From Tipula vernalis (Eukaryota; Arthropoda; Insecta; Diptera; Tipulidae), in NCBI GenBank assembly GCA_958295665.1, contig OY282558.1, forward strand, positions 115,992,838 through 116,056,837: DNA of 64,000 nt, in the 5' to 3' direction. Shown here piece after piece: positions 55,793 to 64,000 of this stretch. A program made the position numbers and the translations under genes. The notes below the pieces were generated by a model. That model did no database searches, was not told the origin of the DNA, and saw only the letters and a program-made list of their open reading frames with translations. Within the stretch, counting starts at the first letter, position 1; every line of letters begins with the position of its first letter.

Positions 55793-57440
55793 GATCAAAC
55801 TGTTTATATGGTTACAACTTCTCGTCTATTTGTTCTTGACACGAGATTGGTTCATACTGTTCAAAATTTTTGACGGTGCTTGCTTTGCATGGCTCTTAAG
55901 AAATACTTGGCGTGTAGAGGAGTCCAGAGAAATTTTCCATTTATTCGAGATTTTTGAGTTTAATTCTATATTTTTTGGACTATTCGTTGAGTTCTTTTTG
56001 AAAAGGTTTTTCGAAATTTTGTAAATTATTCGGGATTTTGAGAAATCTAGAGAGTGGAGACTATATACTTAATTTGATTAGCGTTTAGCTGCTAAGCAAA
56101 TCAATGGTGCTTGGTTTTGAGATTTTACATTTTTCTAGTTTTGAAGTCTTTGAAGTTTAATATTTGACAGATTATCTAATATTATTCGTTCTTTTGAAAA
56201 AGACTTACTTGATCTCGATTTTTTTCAGCTTCGGTATTACTTTTCGAAATAGATACAAATTTTAAGCGTCGAAGTGAATTATAAAAAAACGAGATGCTAA
56301 TAAGTTAGATTAATAATTATTCATAAATGTGTTTTGGTATCTACATAAAAAAGTCAGAGAAACATGGAAAGTTTAGCTATTTATGCGAAATAAAATAAGC
56401 AGGACGTCTAGGCAAACGTTTCAATATGATCGTTTTTCAAATAAATCCAATGCAATGATGTCAGTTTTGTAATTTAGCCCAAATCAAAATTAAATGCTTT
56501 GTACCCACTTCTAGCCGCCAAAAATATCGCGGAAAAAGAGCTGCGGGCGAAAATATCACGCAGAAGTGTCGATTTCAAAAATTCGCATTCGAATAATACC
56601 GCAAACCCACAATTTCGAAAAAAATTATCATCAAGAAATGCGACATAAAATGTCGTTATGATATTAACCTAATTTAGTTCTTCAGAAATTACCAATGAGC
56701 CACTTCAACAAGTTATCGCTGATGAAATTCAAAGTGTTCCAACGACAACTTTTTGATATTTACCAAGCTATGGCTTAATTTAAACAGATGTGAGAAGGAA
56801 ACAACGTTTTGAATAGGCATACCTAAAAAAGTGCCAAAAGAGTTATACTGAAAACTTGCAGATGGAAAACATTTCTAAATGTTATAAGGTGGTGAAAATA
56901 TATCTAGAGGTCAAATTCTAGTTTTAAAAATTCGCCATAAACTATGATTTTTTAATAGAATAATACAATGGCAAATTGAAGGAATATTTTTGGTATCTAC
57001 ACACACCTATATTCATAGCTTCTTGCCATCAAAAGGCATTCAAAAGGATATGATTATACCTTGTATTTTTGTACTACTTCCAAATAAAAAACAGGAAATG
57101 TGTTTTGCGAAAAATTCAACAAATATACGATTTGGTATTCCAATATTTTTCCAACCAATTTGCACGTCAAGTTAAAATGTTAGTAGCCCAACAGGATTTG
57201 CTCCTATAGAATATGTGTAGAATAGAAAAGCTTCGAGTTGCTACAGTCTTCAGAATTTTACACCAGTAACAAAATTCTTTTGTTGTTAATAAAATATTTT
57301 GAAGAAACTTGGATATCGTCGTTCCAATTCCATACTTACTTGGGATTCTTTTATTTTCATGCAAAAAATAGGAAATAGTATGTCCATGTTAGTAGCAATC
57401 AATATGTAACTATTTTTTCTGAAAAATGTAAATACAAAAA
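55793..57440. other. Unassigned stretch
   Basis: AT-rich DNA with a modestly GC-richer patch near 56515-56600. No protein family, RNA gene or repeat was recognised. Confidence 0.45.
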
Positions 57441-57449
57441 TATGATTCT

Positions 57450-58860
57450 GAGGTGACGATATGTCGTCGTTTTAACGGAAATCAAAGAGCTCCTATTTCT
57501 TATACTCATAGCAAATTAGCTAAAACTAACAATTCGCTGGAGGGTGGAATAACAGTTTTAATAAAAATATTACCGAATCGCACCCAACAATTAGAAAGCT
57601 TTTTGACAAACTTAAAAAAAGCAGCAATATCTAAAATGGCTTTCTAGAACAGTCTGTGCGTGTGACGAAAATCGGTGCAATTGCCATTGAATGAACAGAG
57701 AAAGCAACGAAAATGGGAAAATAATAGAAATTTTTCACTTGGATAGCACGCGGTGTTGGCAAAATGGAGCAAACATTTTTCGGGCTCAAGTAATATGAAC
57801 GATGCAGAGCATGAGGCAACGGTACTTTAAAAATAGATTTAATTCAAGTATTAATCATGCTAAATATTTTAGCTTTGTTGCGATGATCCTGAGTGCGAAC
57901 TAGTAGAATATCGAGTTTTAAGATGATATGGGATCAGCAATATTAGCGATTCCACTGCCGTTATGTAAGCAAAAAAATTTTTACGTGCTACAGTTTTGAT
58001 GGCATTTAACGGGTCTGTTATTAAAGCAGCTGGGTACATTAAGGCGGAAGTTGTTCACAATCTGAAGATTATTGAAGTTAGAGACATGTTTAAACAGTTG
58101 AATTGGAAAATTCATGGTTTTTATGACACCACAGTGACTTTCAGCTCGCGACCCTGAAACAGTTAATGCGAATGTTGACGATGAATGTAACAATGATTAC
58201 GCGAGTCGTATTGTTTGGTTAGCAAGAAAAATGGATCTCCCCATTTATGTGTCGACTTTAGAGATCTAAATAAAATTAAAATTAAGGATAGTTTCCTGTT
58301 GAATTCACAACTGTTTAGACAAACTTCAAGGTAAAAAAAATATTCTACTTACTCGACTTGAAAAGTGAATTACAGCTCATTAGTATTAATAACAAATCGA
58401 TTTGGTACACGTTTTCGTAACGCCAGACGGACAGTACAACTATACCAAAACGCCGTTCGAATTAAGGAACTAGTACATTGTTAGTTATTGTTTATATACA
58501 CGATATTTTGATTGTTTTGATTGACCGACAAAGTAGTTGAACTCGTGTGTGCAAATTGTTTGGAAATATAGCCAGCAAAATGCTAATTTTTCAAAATTAA
58601 TATCGACTATCTAGAATATGAAATGGTATGTTACAGCAATAACTATCCCATTCCATAAAATACGCATGAACTACATCGATTTATTGGATTAACGAGTTTT
58701 TAGGCGTCTCGTTGAAGTGTTTTCATTTATTGCCAAGCTGTTGACCGACATAGTTAAGAACGACGTTGATTTTTGGTTTAATGAGGTTGCATATAAGGCG
58801 TTCCAAATACTACATACCAATATTATTACAAAATATTTGAGCTTATTTATTGTTTAATAA
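57450..58860 (+). pseudogene. Ty3/Gypsy gag-pol remnant
   Basis: Plus-strand broken frames follow Gypsy order. A degraded knuckle-like VRVTKIGAIAIE.TEKATKMG lies near 57657-57720, a protease-like DMGSAILAIP near 57927 (active-site Thr replaced by Met), and VLMAFNGSVIKAAGYIKAEV near 57995. RT blocks follow: GSPHLCVDFRDLNKIKIKDS near 58232-58292, then a shifted FVTPDGQYNYTK-like segment near 58412, and YIHDILIVL near 58495 where YVDD is expected (two residues changed). The 'fiGLTSF' block lies near 58680. It is heavily decayed, with no LTRs identified. Confidence 0.72.
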
Positions 58861-59132
58861 ACTTCATATTCTTATTAGCAGTTTGAGTTATACTACGAGG
58901 TATTTTTAATTATGTCAAGCTAAACCGAGAACACAAGAAATATAATGACAGTTGATAGTTATAAAGGTATCACTTATTGATTGTTTAGTCTTAAAATAAC
59001 AAGTAACATTGTTGATACATGATACCTATAGAAAATTGCCTTTCTGAATTTACTCATGAATTCCGAATAGTCGTTTAATATTATAAGGTTTTTACTAATA
59101 TGTACCTCTATTCTAATTCTAAGTTAAAAAAA

Positions 59133-59483
59133 CTACTTTAAAAATTGCACCAAATTTTTGAAACGAATTAAGTTTAAATTCTTATAAAGGCTGGTGTGCC
59201 ATACAAAAGCAAGCAATCCCCGGTTCTTCATTTCTCTTAACCCCAAGAAAATGTTTTTATTCAACGGCGTTAAAACTTCATTAATAAAAACTTGATTGAA
59301 TCCAAAGCTGCGCTTTTCATATACGGATTTCACAACTTGCCTCACCTTCATAATTTTATCCTTTTTAGTAACGTTAGATATTTGTATAAATAAAGAATCC
59401 CGCTGGTTTCTATATATTTTTACCAAATCAGAATCAGTGATGAGAACTTGCAGAAAATCACCATTAAAATCAAAATGACCCAT
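59133..59483 (-). pseudogene. LINE ORF1-like (FP25-type domain) fragment
   Basis: A 116-codon minus frame contains IYRNQRDSLFIQISNVTKKD, then FGFNQVFINEVLTPLNKNIF with LGLREMKNRGLLAFVWHTS. The pattern 'v.v.e.LTp.nk.lf...re....g...vW.r.gri..r' is that of the FP25-type domain found in ORF1 proteins of many insect LINEs. The upstream coiled-coil part is not clear, and the reverse transcriptase does not follow downstream. Assignment rests on this one motif region. Confidence 0.5.
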
Positions 59484-59815
59484 GTCAGACCCATGAATTT
59501 GTAGTATTTCGACAAATTCAAAAATACCACCAGCTACAATTCTAGGATACGGAATAACAACTTTTTTGAAAGGTAAACAAAATGTATAACCTAATTTTAG
59601 GGATTTTAAAACGTCCTGAGGAATTCCTAATCATGTTAGACCTATGATCCATTTCTCTTCATTAATGTTTCGTGCCCTATAGCTCTGGAGAAGGTTGATT
59701 CTCCTGCACTGGTGAAAGGTTGCATTAGTGAAGAAGCCTCTGGAAGTATGGACGGATCAATGATGATTTTTTCATCTAAATCTCCGAAATTTAAATCGAT
59801 AATTTTGATAGGTGT

Positions 59816-60100
59816 GATGTCCACAAGGTCTTGCCCATAGTTTCGGATAACTTGGCCATTTGCCAGTCTACGTGGTCAACCTTATCCAATTGTGATGAAC
59901 TATACCATACTTCGCAAAATTTAGAATTTTTAATATTTTTATTGGTTTTAAAAATTGTTGTATCTCCGATCGCAGAGATGTCCACAAGGTCTGGCCTATA
60001 TTTTTGGATAACTTGGCCATATTCCAGTCTACGTGATCAATCTTATTCAATTGTGATGAACTATACTATACTTCACAGAATTTCGAATTTTTAATTTTTT
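59816..60100. repeat. Two-copy tandem duplication, 161-bp period
   Basis: The segment beginning GATGTCCACAAGGTCT at 59816 is repeated from 59977 with about 85-90 percent agreement by eye: GGATAACTTGGCCAT, CCAGTCTACGTG and CAATTGTGATGAACTATAC occur in both. Minus-strand frames stay open across much of each copy, so it could derive from a coding repeat. The encoded sequence (KFCEVWYSSSQLDKVDHVDW) has no family I recognise. Confidence 0.8.
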
Positions 60101-61180
60101 AACCCAAGTATTATTTAAATTCCATGCAAAATGTAGCTAGTTTAATCCAGAAATTTTCTTAATTTCTATTTTAAATTTAACTCAAAATATTGAAAGCTGT
60201 TATGGTTCGAATTGTAACTCAATTAAAATTGTATCTGTTTAATATCAAACTGAAAATTTAAAACCGGAGGTTTTTGTTTTTTGGATCCACTCAATATTTA
60301 GTCATATTAAACACAAGATATTGTTCAAATCTAGTTTGAAATTCTAATTAAATTTTTAAATTTGTAAATCTAATTTGAGTTTCTGCGAATTCAAATTCTC
60401 ATTCAGGTTATTGCTCGAAATTCTGATTTTATTTACGATATGTTGAAATTGACAAACGTATGTTGACAAACAATATGTTAACTTTTCTCACCTAAATCGC
60501 ACTCAATATTTTACTAAAATTCATGTTTAAATTCTGAGTTAATTTCATTTCTAAATTAAATTTAAAATTTTGCCTAATTATTCTACTTAAAATTTCATTC
60601 CCAATCATTACGTTCAATTTAGAATTGAATAAATTTTCCCTCTAGTTTTGGTCAAATCCATCGTGATTTAATTGTAATTCGAAATCGATTTGTAATTCAC
60701 CAAATCAAATTAAATATAACTTTAATTTAATTTAATTTTTTATCAAATTTACGTTCAACTTGGAACTTTTCGGATTAAAAATTGATTCTAGTTCGAGCCC
60801 ATTTTGAATATGAATAACATTAAAACTGTTGCTCAAGTGCATAAATGGGGTAGAATTGCATTTGCTACGTTCTTATAGTTTAAGAAATTTTAACGTTTGT
60901 TTGATTCAATTAAATTCCGATGAATTGTTTTACATACAATTCCATATTTTATCTTAATCAGATAAATATCACAACCTGGATTATTTCATTTTTGATAAAG
61001 GCACATACGTTAACGAATAAAAACAACAATCACAAAATCTGATTTTCTAGAAGAACTCCGGATCGTCAAATAATGTGCAGTAAACTATTGAGATATGTAT
61101 GACGAAATGATTTTGCCAAAATATTAAAAAATGTGTGGTAACATATAGGGCTCATTCGCTTTTATTTGTTCTATGAAATA
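60101..61180. repeat. Inverted partial copy of the 3-kb element
   Basis: This stretch is the reverse complement of about 30950-31960 with many substitutions and some indels. Matching blocks include CGTATGTTGACAAACAATATG (60458), AAGAACTCCGGATCGTCAAA (61054) and GGTAACATATAGGGCTCATT (61138). It ends just short of the position where the AGGCTTAGGATT terminal repeat would start, so this copy lacks that end. Confidence 0.82.
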
Positions 61181-64000
61181 TAATATGAAACACTTTGTTC
61201 AAATATAATTAGAGTCGATTGGATTATCAGGAAAGGCCGAATTGTCGTTATCAACAATATTATAATTTAAGGCCAATTTTATGAACGTTATTAAATCGAA
61301 GTACCAATTAAATGCAAGTTTAAAATTTTTATCGATTCCTTACTCCTCATTGATTTTATGAGGCGTGAACATAACGTTTATACAAATTGGCATTCATTTG
61401 TAACTAAATTTAAAAAGTGAGTTTGAATAATTTTAGTATATGGTATACATATCATTTGTGCTTGTGTTATCTAGACAGTGAATTTCGGAAATTAAATTTT
61501 AACACTTACATCACAGTCCCCAAACACAAAAAAATTTAAGTTTTGGAAAAAACTATTTTTCTTGTATGTACATACATTCTGGGGAAGGTAACGTCCAAAA
61601 TCTGGCCAAGTTTACAAAGAGCTGTTTATATGAATATAAGGAGTAATGATCATTTTCCAAATAATAATTTGTATTTTTGTATTATATGTACATAAGGATT
61701 ATGTGATTCGAGAGAGGCATGGTGTAATTAAAACATAGAGATTTATTGAAAATTTTATAAATAAATTTCCAGGCATATTACAGCAGTTAGATGTGATAAA
61801 GATAATATCAAAGTACCCACTATATGGTAATATTTCAACAAAAAAAAAAACCCAATCCACATGTCTCTCCGCTCTGCACACACACAAAAACTATTAAATT
61901 ATATATTTTTCCACCAATAAAATTTTTAAATCAACTATTTTCCATTTATATATTCGTTATATCTGATATGAATGATAAGAGCTCTGAATATATGAATGCA
62001 CACACACACACGATTTATGTACGAGAACAAGAAAATCATTAAATTTTATACGTATAAACATATTGTTATTAATAAATTTTTTATTTTTTTTATATATTTG
62101 TTGGCAAAATATAACAGACGTGTATGTCGTGACATCGTAACTTAAAATTCTAAAGTTGTGTATATCCTAGAGAGATAAATATTTTATTGTACCATTAGAT
62201 TAGAATCGTTTCGGAGAGATTTCTGTCATCATTTCATGTGTGTATATTATATCGAGGTAATTTTATTTTCTATATATAGATTACCAACCACAAAATGTAT
62301 GCTCGCAGCATCCTTTCTAAATATTGTATACAAAAACGTTATTTGATCGACATTTAAAATGTGTCAAAACAATATTTTTGAAATGTATATACATGGCCGT
62401 ACACAATAGAAAGACGATCATATTTTGGCACATCATCGATCATAATCCTGAAAATGACTTTTATTTTGATATTTTGACAGATTTTGGTATTTTAGATTTG
62501 AAGTTGTCATTTGAATACATATATAAAGAGAGAACGATGACTGATTAGGGATATTATGCGGTGTGAAGAATGAGATTTAAACCATATACAAAATATTCAT
62601 TGTTACTGTGTACAATGTACATAGATAGATTTGTGACCATGTACGAGATTGGGGAGAGCGAAACATTTTTGTTGTTTTTGTAAATTTTCAATTTATTTAA
62701 TTTCTATATACAATACCAGCAAGATTTATTGTTTGGAAATAATCCCCAAACCAAAATAATTCAATTTAAAAACATACTCGGTATAAAATCAAAATAGGAA
62801 AATTTATGAAATCTCATGATAGGAGCGCACCAGCATTGAAGGGAGGACACAAAAATTAGTTGAACAACAAATCTATTTGTGTATTTATTTATATATAGGG
62901 GTGACATGCGATATAATAAATATTCGACTACATTATAATGAGAAGGAGGAAAATTGGATGCGCGTGCTTGTAAAGTGCCGAATAATGTGTGTAATGACTA
63001 ATTGCTCGCTTGTACAACAATTTTTGATTTAATTAGTTTCTTTTTTATATTAAGGGCTGCACATTATAATAATATAATTAACAAATTGGCAAACACTTGA
63101 TTTTGAATGTATACATATGTATGTAGGTATTTATTTTTAAAAACCGCACAAGTCATCCTAAATCGTTTTAAACGCACCAACACCCAATATTTTTAATTAT
63201 AAATTTGTAAACCATTCGTATTAAAATATAAATCCTTAATTATAAAAATAAATAAATATTTATTTATTCATTTATAATTTTAATTATTCTTCAAGGAGTA
63301 TAAAACAGAATCTTTCGTAATCCTTTTTAAATATGATGAGAGGAGATACGTAACGAACGGAAAAAGGATGATTGACGAAAGCAAAAAATTAAGTGTGAGA
63401 TAAATAGAGATTATGGGATGTTGATTCCTTGATTCCTTTATGGTATACACAGTATACTCCCTATTCGGTTAATTATTTGAGAAAGTTGTGATCTTTAACT
63501 TTAACACATACCCAAGAAAAAAAAAAAAAAACCTACCAAACCTAGAATTTATGTACATTTGAATTCAAATCGAAAAGGGAAATTCGTTATAAGTCGCAAG
63601 GATTAGGAATTTGTTTGCCTTTTTATGCTTTTTTGGTTGTTTGTTGTTGTTGTTGTATATAATTCGTTTTTTTTTGTTTGTTTGTTTTTTGGGGATAAAG
63701 GATTCGTAATTTCGTTTTATATTTCACTTAGTTAAAAACTAAGACTTTTTATGGCTTTAGAGATAAGAATTTTTTTTTTTTTTTTTCGCATAAATATACA
63801 AACTGAACACAAAAATTGGAAGAATTTTATTTTTGTATAATCCGGGCAGAAATTTATTATGCTAAACGAAATGTTAACACGTTTCTTGTGTTTCGATGAT
63901 ATTTTTGCACCAAAATTATTCGTTAGAAATTATTTTAGTTGCATATAGGAACCAATGTCTATTAATTTCTTAAAATATTTTTAACTAAAATTACAAGCAA
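61181..64000. other. AT-rich stretch without recognised genes
   Basis: Low-complexity AT sequence with short (CA)n runs (61880, 62000), TACATATGTATGTAGG near 63115, and long T or A homopolymers (63519-63532, 63770-63786). A 74-codon plus-strand frame (62324-62548) shows no family and is probably chance. Confidence 0.5.

Noticed and set aside
62324..62548. 74-codon plus-strand ORF as a host gene
   Set aside because: It has no motif, signal peptide or supporting context, and its length is within chance for this composition.

Overview
The window reads as an AT-rich animal chromosome, almost certainly from an insect. The evidence is the mix of transposon families (BEL/Pao, Copia with a half-tRNA-iMet primer site, CsRn1-like Gypsy, Jockey-type LINEs, mariner, Tc3, pogo, hAT, piggyBac-type MITE, Helitron), a tRNA-derived SINE, frequent TACATATGTA-type low-complexity sequence and the absence of closely packed genes. 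The word composition recalls Diptera, but I could not place it below insect. No conserved multi-exon host gene is recognisable. The sequence is best described as intergenic or intronic DNA filled with transposable elements of different ages.

Layout. 0-4.3 kb: unannotated AT-rich DNA, then a 1.9-kb inverted-repeat element, a TA microsatellite and a 95-bp duplication. 4.5-6.8 kb: a Helitron that lost its HUH nuclease core. 6.85-7.7 kb: an internally deleted Jockey LINE (minus). 7.85-9.1 kb: small palindromic repeats, a 105-bp TTAA-flanked MITE and a TIR element. 10.9-14.8 kb: a decayed Ty3/Gypsy element (minus), followed by a BEL/Pao gag-protease remnant (minus). 19.15-20.2 kb: a foldback-like element whose arms are 15-bp tandem repeats. 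20.5-24.3 kb: a CsRn1-like Gypsy with one LTR (minus). 24.4-25.5 kb: a LINE ORF1/endonuclease remnant (minus). 26.1-28.0 kb: a BEL/Pao pol remnant (plus). 28.3 kb: a mariner scrap. 30.7-34.0 kb: a hairpin followed by a 3-kb element with terminal inverted repeats and no ORF. 36-37.4 kb: mariner and hAT transposase remnants. 38.9-40.5 kb: an apparently intact Tc3-family transposon with an uninterrupted 330-aa transposase. 40.7-41.2 kb: a pogo-like remnant. 41.9-43.2 kb: a cluster of direct and inverted repeats. 45.6-49.7 kb: a full-span Copia element with both LTRs and a 5-bp target duplication (minus). 50.9-51.25 kb: a SINE with a 13-bp target duplication. 51.8-52.8 kb: a MITE nested inside a TIR element. 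54.4-54.6 kb: a small ORF with a signal peptide, the only candidate host gene. 54.9-55.8 kb: a mariner deleted for its catalytic core. 57.4-58.9 kb: a Gypsy remnant (plus). 59.1-59.5 kb: a LINE-type ORF1 fragment. 60.1-61.2 kb: a second, inverted partial copy of the 3-kb element. The rest is AT-rich sequence without recognised features.

A recurring theme is internal deletion: the Helitron, Jockey, CsRn1-like Gypsy, Copia and mariner copies keep flanking coding sequence or termini but have lost the central catalytic segment. Only the Tc3-family element looks potentially functional, and it could in principle supply transposase to short relatives with matching ends.
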